This document shows positions 1 through 6,476 of a stretch of DNA of 64,000 nt, piece after piece (position 1 is the stretch's first letter; every line of letters begins with the position of its first letter). The translations under genes were made by a program, and so were the position numbers. Location: the NCBI GenBank assembly GCA_050301795.1, contig JBNKZU010000013.1, positions 1 to 64,000 on the forward strand. The letters are read 5' to 3'. The notes beneath the pieces were generated by a model that was given only the letters and a program-made list of their open reading frames with translations, was not told the origin of the DNA and ran no database searches. The DNA comes from JBNKZU01 sp050301795 (GTDB lineage: Bacteria > Pseudomonadota > Gammaproteobacteria > Thiohalomonadales > Thiohalomonadaceae).

Positions 1-168
1 GGGTTGCGCCCCAAAATGCGTCACCCTGTGTTACTTATCGCTCATTTGGAGCAACCAAATATCGCTCTTCGTGCCTTGGTTGACGCATTTTGGCGCTGCA
101 ACAGTGGTGAATATGAAAGCTCAACAGACCCTAGGAAATCTCTCAATTATTGTTCCGGCACGGAATGA
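1..168 (+). CDS. Possible 3' end of an unidentified upstream gene (partial)
   Basis: Frame 1 is open from the window edge to a TGA at 166-168. It reads like protein in its first 40 codons (for example IALRALVDAFWRC). It overlaps the start of the next gene by about 55 bases, which is long for a real overlap, so the last codons may be a degenerate tail or the frame may be spurious. Frame 2 is also open here. No family was recognised. The call rests only on amino-acid texture and the missing 5' end. Confidence 0.25.
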   Translation, partial: GLRPKMRHPVLLIAHLEQPNIALRALVDAFWRCNSGEYESSTDPRKSLNYCSGTE

Positions 169-817
169 GTCTGCAACTCTCGTTAAAACCCTTCAACAGC
201 TACAAGCGATTAGAACGGACGGTGTTCAGGTGATAGTGGTTGATGGTATGAGTGATGACGAAACCATTAAGCTCGCTAAACCGCTTGCCGACATTGTTGT
301 GATGAATCCTCCTGGCCGTGCTGCTCAAATGAACCGAGGGGCTGAGCTTGCAGATCATGAAATCCTGTTATTTCTCCATGCAGATACTGTCCTTCCTGAT
401 GATTTTCTTGTGCATATTTTAAATGCGATAAAGCACACCGAATGGGGCTGGTTTAACGTCAGACTCAGCGGCAGCCATTGGATGTTTCGGGTAATTGAAT
501 TCATGATGAATCAACGATCATGTCTAAGCTCTGTAGCGACAGGTGACCAGGCAATATTTGTGACCAAGGATCTGTTTAGTCGCGTTGGTGGATTTCCAAT
601 GATTGAGTTAATGGAGGATATTGCGCTTTCAAAATCCCTACGACATCAGTCAAGAGGGTTTTGTATAAAAACCCATGTCATTACATCCAGTCGTCGTTGG
701 GAGTCTTATGGGATCTGGAAAACAATCTGGATGATGTGGTCACTTCGGCTGCAATACTTTTTCGGCGCATCACCTTCGCACTTAAACCATATCTATCGCA
801 AAAGTGATCATGACTAA
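113..817 (+). CDS. Family 2 glycosyltransferase, rSAM/selenodomain-associated type
   Basis: A 234-residue GT-A fold glycosyltransferase of the TIGR04283 type. The nucleotide-binding start LSIIVPARNE lies at about residue 10. VVDGMSDDET and the DXD-like LHADT follow, then the acceptor region GDQAIFV with EDIALS. The ATG at 113 places the first strand where the family normally has it. A GTG at 71 in the same frame would add 14 residues, and neither start has a convincing ribosome site. It overlaps the DUF2064 gene by 8 bases, so the two are cotranscribed. Such pairs occur in arsenosugar or selenium-linked clusters, but no radical SAM partner is visible here; it could lie left of the window. The sugar and acceptor are unknown. 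Confidence 0.85.
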   Translation: MKAQQTLGNLSIIVPARNESATLVKTLQQLQAIRTDGVQVIVVDGMSDDETIKLAKPLADIVVMNPPGRAAQMNRGAELADHEILLFLHADTVLPDDFLVHILNAIKHTEWGWFNVRLSGSHWMFRVIEFMMNQRSCLSSVATGDQAIFVTKDLFSRVGGFPMIELMEDIALSKSLRHQSRGFCIKTHVITSSRRWESYGIWKTIWMMWSLRLQYFFGASPSHLNHIYRKSDHD

Positions 818-1403
818 CGATGTTGTCATTGCCGTAATGGCAAAAGCACCCATACCGGGTTATGCAAAAACCCGATTGATTCCTGAGTTAGGTAAAGAGG
901 GTGCGGCAGAGCTACAAAAGAGGTTAACAACAGATCTCATTCATAGACTCACTGGCGCACTCCCAATTCAGCTCTGGTGCGCGCCTGATAAAACGGATCC
1001 CTTTTTTCGGCAGTTTGAAGAACTAGGAGCGATCAAGCTGAAAAGACAGCCCGACTCTGATCTGGGTTCAAGAATGCACCATATTTGTGAAATGGCCTTG
1101 TGTGACTATCAAGCCGTAATTATTGTGGGCACAGATATCCCTGCGATTGATCTTGCCATGATAAGAGGTGTGATAAGTGCGCTTGATGATCACGATGCAG
1201 TGATCCTACCAGTGGAAGATGGCGGTTATGGTCTGCTCGGGTTAAAGCAGAATCATCATGAATTATTTGACGCTATCAACTGGGGAACATCAGCGGTTTA
1301 CCAACAAACGATAGAACAAATGCAACAACTTAATATGCGATACCATGTCTTACCGATGGCATGGGATATCGATCGGGTGCAAGATCTCAAACGGCTAAAT
1401 TGA
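810..1403 (+). CDS. DUF2064 nucleotidyltransferase-like transferase (TIGR04282 type)
   Basis: A 197-residue protein of the DUF2064 family, related in fold to CofC-like nucleotidyltransferases and also called transferase 1, rSAM/selenodomain-associated. The N-terminus has the nucleotide-binding pattern AVMAKAPIPGYAKTRL, the middle has VGTDIPAI, and EDGGYGLLGL follows. The ATG at 810 overlaps the stop of the preceding glycosyltransferase; a GTG at 804 is an alternative. Its 3' end overlaps the convergent cyclotransferase-like gene by 9 bases. The pair is a recurrent two-gene module of unknown exact reaction, probably making a modified sugar. Confidence 0.85.
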   Translation: MTNDVVIAVMAKAPIPGYAKTRLIPELGKEGAAELQKRLTTDLIHRLTGALPIQLWCAPDKTDPFFRQFEELGAIKLKRQPDSDLGSRMHHICEMALCDYQAVIIVGTDIPAIDLAMIRGVISALDDHDAVILPVEDGGYGLLGLKQNHHELFDAINWGTSAVYQQTIEQMQQLNMRYHVLPMAWDIDRVQDLKRLN

Positions 1404-1808
1404 GCGATAACCGATATATTGTTTCTGAAAATGATGCTTTCCCGATTCAAGGAACACCTGATAACTCCATTGTGAATCATCAAGCAGGTGCAGATATTTT
1501 GGTTTTATAATGTAAGTATCTGCGTAGACGGCGTTACGATTATTCAGGAATACCCTCACTGTCTGACGTTGGTACAGTTCACCCTCAAAGCTATCGAGTC
1601 GTCTCCAGGCTGATTCTGGAACCGATGTATAGACTATGCCATCAACATGAAATCCACTTTTAGGAATCACTCCAGGATAGTGTTCTCGCTTAATGCGGTA
1701 ACGAATATAGCCCTCTAGCACGGCTTCAACGCCTGGCTTGCGGTAGCCTGATACCTCTTCCATGATTTCGTTACACATCAATGTTCCGTAGGCAAACAGG
1801 TTTTTAAT
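1395..1808 (-). CDS. Gamma-glutamylcyclotransferase-like (AIG2) protein, apparent ATT start
   Basis: A 137-residue GGCT/AIG2-fold protein. The family's phosphate-binding loop YGTLM lies at the very N-terminus, and the Glu that acts as the general acid/base in this family fits LDSFEGELY. The first in-frame ATG (1781) falls inside or after the YGTL motif and would delete it. Extending upstream gives IKNLFAYGTLM, which matches the usual family start if the codon ATT at 1808-1806 initiates. An AGAGG ribosome site (1821-1817) sits 8 bases before it. No ATG, GTG or TTG is available between it and the upstream stop. Substrate is unknown: such proteins act on gamma-glutamylamines or glutathione-type peptides. 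Confidence 0.8.
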   Translation of the reverse strand: MKNLFAYGTLMCNEIMEEVSGYRKPGVEAVLEGYIRYRIKREHYPGVIPKSGFHVDGIVYTSVPESAWRRLDSFEGELYQRQTVRVFLNNRNAVYADTYIIKPKYLHLLDDSQWSYQVFLESGKHHFQKQYIGYRSI

Positions 1809-1912
1809 GGTAATGGCCTCTAACGTCGTTTGGTTATAAGTTGTTGATATAAAGCTATCATATCAGGTAAAACAGAGTCTCCATTTTAGAAAATAGAGTC
1901 AGAACAATAAAT

Positions 1913-3100
1913 ATGAAATCTTTTTCTCTATCCTCTTTGCCCCAAATCGAATTTGGTGAAGGCGCAATCAACAAACTCCCGGAGTTGATTAAGAGGAATA
2001 GCGATCATCTGCTAATCGTAACCGGTGGCAACTCCTTTATTGCAACGGATAGCTGGATCAATCTTCAGCAAGAACTGGCAGATGCTAACATTCGATTCGA
2101 GCACGTCACGGTCACCAATGAACCCTCGCCAGAGCTGGTTGATGAAATTGTCTCAAACAATTTTGAAAAGGGGATTGGTGTCGTCGTCGGTATTGGTGGT
2201 GGTAGTGTGCTTGATTGCGCCAAGGCAGTTGCTGGATTGTTGCCTTATGGTAACTCTGTTTTAGATCATCTTGAGGATGTAGGTAAAGGCATCGCCTATC
2301 TGGGTCCAGCGCTTCCCTTAATTGCAGTGCCAACAACTGCAGGTACTGGAAGTGAGGCAACAAAAAATGCAGTTTTAAGTCATCATGGTAAGCAAGGCTA
2401 TAAAAAATCATTTCGACACAACACACTGGTGCCTCAATATGCCGTTGTTGATCCACAACTGTTACAAACGGCACCACCACATCTAATTGCAACCCAGGGA
2501 ATGGATGCCTTTACCCAATTGTTGGAGTCATTTGTATCATTGCGAGCCAATAATCTAACTGACGCATTAGCGTGGAGTGGCCTTGAAGCCGTTATTGGTG
2601 GATTCAGTGCCGCATGGCACGGTGGAGAGAGTCAGGATGCACGGGATGGACGAGCCGCAATGGCTTATGGTGCAATGATCTCAGGCATCACATTGGCGCA
2701 AACTGGGCTCGGTTCCGTACACGGCCTGGCACAACCATTGGGTTCACTGTTTCCGGTGCCGCATGGTGTCGCCTGCGGAGCAACTGTCACTGCTGCAACT
2801 CAAATGAATCTTCAGGTGATGATCGAGCGCGATCCACAAAATGAGGCGTTGAATAAATATGATGCAATTTCAGAGTTAATCAAAGATTATTTTCCAGAGT
2901 TTAGTGACGGCAGGAGAAACGTGGTTAAACTGCTTAAACATTGGTGCTATCAGTTCAGTATTCCTACATTGAGTCGGTATGGCATCAAGGAAGAGGATAT
3001 TCCGATAATCGTTGGTGCATCAAGAAACAACAGCATGAAAACAAATCCGGTGTTGTTAAGCGATGACGAAATCGCAACAGTAGTGAGGGAATCGCTTTAA
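1913..3100 (+). CDS. Iron-type (group III) alcohol dehydrogenase
   Basis: A 395-residue NAD(P)-dependent dehydrogenase of the Fe-ADH family. The N-terminal Rossmann half carries GIGGGSVLDCAKAVA, the PTTAGTGSEAT loop follows, and the C-terminal helical half holds the metal site. Of the four usual metal ligands (Asp, His, His, His), the Asp of GMDAFTQ and the two His of VHGLAQP and VPHGVACG are present, but the first His is Gln. This Gln form exists in a subgroup of the family. It stands alone on the plus strand after the divergent cyclotransferase-like gene. Its nearness to the rSAM/selenodomain-associated transferases suggests a related pathway, which is inference. The substrate cannot be read. 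Confidence 0.9.
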   Translation: MKSFSLSSLPQIEFGEGAINKLPELIKRNSDHLLIVTGGNSFIATDSWINLQQELADANIRFEHVTVTNEPSPELVDEIVSNNFEKGIGVVVGIGGGSVLDCAKAVAGLLPYGNSVLDHLEDVGKGIAYLGPALPLIAVPTTAGTGSEATKNAVLSHHGKQGYKKSFRHNTLVPQYAVVDPQLLQTAPPHLIATQGMDAFTQLLESFVSLRANNLTDALAWSGLEAVIGGFSAAWHGGESQDARDGRAAMAYGAMISGITLAQTGLGSVHGLAQPLGSLFPVPHGVACGATVTAATQMNLQVMIERDPQNEALNKYDAISELIKDYFPEFSDGRRNVVKLLKHWCYQFSIPTLSRYGIKEEDIPIIVGASRNNSMKTNPVLLSDDEIATVVRESL

Positions 3101-3173
3101 TTATTGTTCGATAAAACTTTTTAGGGATTGACCAGTCATAGCAATCAATGGGCTTTCAATAGGACTCAACATA

Positions 3174-3818
3174 ATGCAACTGCAAACAATAAAACATTTT
3201 TTTAACGATAATCGCTCTGTCTTGGTGTTATTTATCGTGATTGTCTTTTTTCGAACAGCCGTTGCTGATTGGAGTTATGTGCCGAGTGGTTCAATGGAAC
3301 CAACGCTCTACGAAGGTGATTATGTTCTCGTGGATAAAATGACTTATGGTCCGACGATCCCCTTTACTCAAATCAGGCTTGCAAAGTTCAGCACTCCAAA
3401 ACGAGGTGATGTGATCACGTTCTACCCACCTCACACTGATGATCAGTATGTTAAACGTGTTATCGCAATTCCTGGTGATCGAATCAGAATCTCCGGTATC
3501 AATGTGATGGTTAATGGCAAAAAGCTGCCGGTTTCTTTACATAGTGAAGGTGATCGTTATCTTGGTCATGAACGCATTGATCAACTCAACCACCAGATCC
3601 AAATCAGTGAAAATGGGCAACTCCCTACAATTCCCAATGAAATTGTTGTACCAGAGGGTAACTATTTTGTTATGGGAGATCATCGCAGCAATAGCGCAGA
3701 CTCAAGATATTGGGGCTTTGTTGACGAAAAGAAGATTATGGGCAAGGTCAACAGGCTCGCGCTTTCGTTCTCCAGCCACAGAAGTTTTCTCAATAGTTTC
3801 GCATCGAGAATTGACTAG
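3174..3818 (+). CDS. lepB: Signal peptidase I, short single-span form
   Basis: A 214-residue inner-membrane serine protease that removes signal peptides from exported proteins. One membrane segment (about residues 15-30) precedes the catalytic Ser40 in PSGSMEPTL. The general base Lys94 lies in YVKRVIAIPGD and the C-terminal GDHRSNSADSR box is intact. E. coli LepB has 324 residues and two membrane segments, so this is the shorter form common in other bacteria. It is not beside lepA or rnc as housekeeping lepB usually is, so it may be a second signal peptidase. An AGGA ribosome site precedes the ATG. Confidence 0.9.
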   Translation: MQLQTIKHFFNDNRSVLVLFIVIVFFRTAVADWSYVPSGSMEPTLYEGDYVLVDKMTYGPTIPFTQIRLAKFSTPKRGDVITFYPPHTDDQYVKRVIAIPGDRIRISGINVMVNGKKLPVSLHSEGDRYLGHERIDQLNHQIQISENGQLPTIPNEIVVPEGNYFVMGDHRSNSADSRYWGFVDEKKIMGKVNRLALSFSSHRSFLNSFASRID

Positions 3819-3976
3819 GGATTTCTGATTGTGAAGCTTAAATAATGATGAAAATCAGTTACTAATTCTCCTCATACCCAAGATTGGGCAAAAAACAGGA
3901 AGACAAAGCCAGGTTAATAAGGGTATAAATAATACAAATCTATTATTGTGATACCTATGTAGAGGAGATAGCCGGT

Positions 3977-4399
3977 ATGCCAACACTTAAGAAACTGCGC
4001 CACCAGAATAATGAGATCTGTGAATTAAGCCGGGTTTTGTCCGTTCTGATAGAGGATAACACCGCATGTGATACGGTTATTGCCCGTGAGTTGTTCAGAA
4101 GGTTTGTTGACACTGTCATGGCGCACTTGGCAATGGAAGAGAGAACAATCATTGGCGAGTTATTAAATCATCGTAGTAACGATGTAAACGAACTCGGAAA
4201 TAAATTCATTGATAACTCAATTGAGCTAAAGCGCTTCTTTACTGATTACGAAAAACAGTGGTGTTGCAAACAGGGCGTCGAACTAAGTGGAAACGCTAAG
4301 TTTGCAGAGGATACCAATTCGCTGCTAAGGATTATTCTTCAACGAATGGGTGCAGAAAATGATGAGTTCTTTCCTGTGGCAGAGCGTGCGCTGGCATAG
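3977..4399 (+). CDS. Degenerate hemerythrin-like (HHE) helical protein
   Basis: A 140-residue all-helical protein. Its ends resemble a hemerythrin HHE domain: RHQNNEI near the N-terminus, MAHLAMEER at about residue 50, and NDEFFPVAERAL at the C-terminus where the family has E..LFP. Only His9, His50 and some Glu remain. The third-helix His and the last-helix His that normally complete the di-iron site are not seen, so oxygen or iron binding is doubtful. A strong AGAGGAGA ribosome site precedes the ATG. It lies beside two small GTPase genes on the other strand and may work with them, which is inference. Confidence 0.6.
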   Translation: MPTLKKLRHQNNEICELSRVLSVLIEDNTACDTVIARELFRRFVDTVMAHLAMEERTIIGELLNHRSNDVNELGNKFIDNSIELKRFFTDYEKQWCCKQGVELSGNAKFAEDTNSLLRIILQRMGAENDEFFPVAERALA

Positions 4400-4421
4400 T
4401 AAAGCGTAAAAGAGTGAAACA

Positions 4422-4461
4422 ATGCCAATGATCGAGCAGCCGAATCATTCACTGGTGGCAT
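4422..4461. terminator. Hairpin between convergent hemerythrin-like and GTPase genes
   Basis: ATGCCA at 4422-4427 pairs with TGGCAT at 4456-4461, and an inner ATGAT/ATCAT stem lies within. There is no long T-run on either side, so it is a weak bidirectional terminator candidate. It lies just outside the 3' ends of two convergent genes. Confidence 0.3.
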
Positions 4462-4467
4462 CACGAA

Positions 4468-4962
4468 CTAAGTAAGCCTTTCTGCCATCCAGAGGAATGA
4501 GTCTTCAACTCCACGACCTGTTAATGCGCTGGTGAGGACAGTTCTGTATTTATGTTGGTTAAGTTTGTTGATGGTCTCTTTATTGATCTCGCAGCGCTCT
4601 TTTAAGTCCGTTTTGTTTAATAGAACGATAAATGGTTTTTCTCCAATGCTCTTTTCGATCTTCTTTTGAGTAGTAAAAAGGTGATCGATGGTTTCAGAGC
4701 GGGTACTGTCGCCAACCAGGAAATAGCCGTTTGCCCCTTTGATGTAATCTGCATTGAGTGGGGTCAGATCGTTGATTCCGGCAATATCGCAAAGAACCAT
4801 TCTGACCTTGGCGCCACTGCTTAGCTCTAACTCCTTGGTTAGTACGTTCAGACCTATGGTGGTGACATATTCTTCTGAGAAAAACTCATCGACGAACTGT
4901 CTAAGCAGACTGCTTTTACCAACACCATAATCTCCAATCATACAAATCTTTATATGATTCAT
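4468..4962 (-). CDS. Rab/Ras-like small GTPase, paralogue 1
   Basis: A 164-residue single-domain P-loop GTPase. G1 is GDYGVGKSS (residues 10-18), G2 contains the Thr pair of YVTTIG (34-35), G3 is CDIAG (58-62), G4 is NKTDL (116-120), and a TSALTG G5 lies near residue 144. The Gln that follows the G3 glycine in Ras/Rab is Ile, so intrinsic hydrolysis may be slow. No C-terminal cysteine or prenylation motif exists. The ATG at 4962 has a GGGGA ribosome site; a start at 5019 would add an unlikely 19-residue leader. It is a clear paralogue of the next GTPase: both have GDSTRSET at 84-91. Cellular role is unknown. Confidence 0.85.
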   Translation of the reverse strand: MNHIKICMIGDYGVGKSSLLRQFVDEFFSEEYVTTIGLNVLTKELELSSGAKVRMVLCDIAGINDLTPLNADYIKGANGYFLVGDSTRSETIDHLFTTQKKIEKSIGEKPFIVLLNKTDLKERCEINKETINKLNQHKYRTVLTSALTGRGVEDSFLWMAERLT

Positions 4963-5189
4963 TCGACATCCCCGATAACAGGCTATACAAAGAGGGTAAT
5001 TCGTTATGCAATGGTTCAATAATGTGGATTACTAATGATTTATCAATAGCATAGAGGGGGCGCTATTGCTCCACTGAGTTTAAACATTTTTCACAGATCA
5101 ATGTGACTTTATCGTTTGTTTATATGAATAGTCGAAATAGAAAGATTATCAACAAAGAGGTCGTTTGTCGAAATAGGGGGCTATTTAAT

Positions 5190-5233
5190 TAACCTCAGTT
5201 CGGGATAACCATTCTTATCCCGAGCTGAGGTTA
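5190..5233 (-). terminator. 19-bp inverted repeat spanning the stop codon of the second GTPase
   Basis: The arms 5190-5208 and 5215-5233 are complementary at 18 of 19 positions, the exception being a G-U pair, around a 6-base loop. The right arm contains the last codons and the TAA of the GTPase gene. On the minus strand the stem is followed by an AT-rich stretch rather than a clean T-run. It may act as terminator, processing block or mRNA stabiliser. Confidence 0.6.
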
Positions 5234-5724
5234 ATCAGGGCTTCTGCCAGTTGAAGAAAAGACTCTTCGACCCCTTCACCACTTTTTGCACTGGTTTTTT
5301 TGGGTTTGAAGCCATTCTTTTTCATTTTAGCGTATGTTTCTTGACTGATCGCGAGTTGGTTTACAAGGTCGATTTTGTTAATTAGTGTGATGAATGGCTT
5401 GGTACCGATAATGGCTTCAACCTCAGTTCTCAACGAATAGAGGTGGTCTACGGTTTCCGAGCGGGTACTGTCACCAACAAGCAGAAAGCCGTCCGCACCT
5501 TTAATGTAGTTAGATTTGATTTTGGTTAATGAGCTACTTCCCTCAATATCCCATAAAATCATCTTTACCTGTTCGCCGGATTGCGTTGTTACGATCTTGG
5601 TATCGATCTTAAGGCCAACAGTAGTAACATATTTTTCTGAAAACTCATTGTGTACAAATTGACTGATAAGGCTGGTTTTACCAACCGCAAAGTCACCAAT
5701 GATGCACAATTTTTTAATTATCAC
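5215..5724 (-). CDS. Rab/Ras-like small GTPase, paralogue 2
   Basis: A 169-residue single-domain GTPase. G1 is GDFAVGKTS (10-18), G2 has Thr34-Thr35 in YVTTVG, G3 is WDIEG (58-62), G4 is NKIDL (116-120) and G5 is TSAKSG (144-149). The residue after the G3 glycine, Gln in Ras/Rab, is Ser. There is no lipidation motif. It aligns with the neighbouring paralogue without gaps through the motif core, so the pair arose by duplication. The two are separated by about 250 bases holding an inverted repeat, so they may be separately expressed. Bacterial Rab-like proteins of this size are known, some in polarity or motility control; nothing here fixes the role. Confidence 0.85.
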   Translation of the reverse strand: MIIKKLCIIGDFAVGKTSLISQFVHNEFSEKYVTTVGLKIDTKIVTTQSGEQVKMILWDIEGSSSLTKIKSNYIKGADGFLLVGDSTRSETVDHLYSLRTEVEAIIGTKPFITLINKIDLVNQLAISQETYAKMKKNGFKPKKTSAKSGEGVEESFLQLAEALINLSSG

Positions 5725-5760
5725 TTAATAGCCAAATATTTAATGTTAGAAGTTCCGATT

Positions 5761-5779
5761 TCCTAAAATGACCTTAGGA
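5761..5779. repeat. Short inverted repeat upstream of the second GTPase
   Basis: TCCTAA and TTAGGA flank a 7-base spacer, about 40 bases upstream of the minus-strand GTPase start. It could be an operator or a leader hairpin. The assignment rests on symmetry and position only. Confidence 0.3.
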
Positions 5780-5882
5780 ATGATCAGGATATAAATAATA
5801 GAGATTGTAATCTTATAGACGGCGTAACTCCAATCTAAATGACGGTCACTGTTGGCATGGTTCTGCGTTGTATGATTAAAAG

Positions 5883-6476
5883 TCAGGATTCTCTAAACTG
5901 AATCTTCTGATCATCACCCCGAAAATAGAAGTACCGCCATTCACAGCCGCTACTCTCTCTTAAGATGTGTTGTATTCGATCCCCAGGTACCGCTTCACTC
6001 TCAAAGATCCCCCAGATTTTAATGAAGAATTGTCCGAGACCACCACACTTTCGCCATTTTAACTCCGCAATCGGGGTTTGATGGCCACATTGTGGGCATT
6101 GCCAGGTGGCACGTTGTCCTAGCCTTAGCCAATTAGGGAGCTGTCTGTTCGATTCGGTATCACGATGTCCGCAGTTTTGGCACCGAATCGGTTTAATATT
6201 CTCCCCACCGACAAATTGAGGTTGCTCAAAGGGGCCTACAAATTGAATATGAGCAAATTCCTCACCAGTTGAACCGATTTCACCCAGCGAAACAACCGGT
6301 GAACAACCCAGGAAGGTCACCAACTGGAGAAATTCAGTGCCGGGTTTGTAGTGAACATTGTGCTGGTATTCAAACGTCTCACCGATAAACCCAGAGGACT
6401 TAAGCTCGTCGATGAGTCTCGTTGGATCGAGTTGTTCGATGGATTCGGGGAAAAGATAGAGAATGTTTGAGAGCAT
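5883..6476 (-). CDS. Uncharacterised protein with a double CxxC zinc ribbon
   Basis: A 197-residue protein with no recognised function. The first 95 residues look globular. CQNCGH at about residue 100 and CPQCGH at about 128 form the four-cysteine pattern of a zinc ribbon. The C-terminal part is rich in aromatic residues. The ATG at 6476 overlaps the stop of the M61 peptidase gene as TAATG, which indicates translational coupling; a start at 6497 would overlap by 22 bases. It is the last gene of a four-gene run beginning with roxA. The ribbon could bind RNA, DNA or protein. Confidence 0.8.
   Translation of the reverse strand: MLSNILYLFPESIEQLDPTRLIDELKSSGFIGETFEYQHNVHYKPGTEFLQLVTFLGCSPVVSLGEIGSTGEEFAHIQFVGPFEQPQFVGGENIKPIRCQNCGHRDTESNRQLPNWLRLGQRATWQCPQCGHQTPIAELKWRKCGGLGQFFIKIWGIFESEAVPGDRIQHILRESSGCEWRYFYFRGDDQKIQFRES

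Noticed and set aside
2112..2492. A 126-codon minus-strand frame inside the Fe-ADH gene
   Set aside because: His/Gln-rich shadow of a well-supported gene with no family match.
5041..5185. Repeated GTCGAAATAG between the two GTPase genes
   Set aside because: Only two short copies in AT-rich spacer, too little to call an operator.
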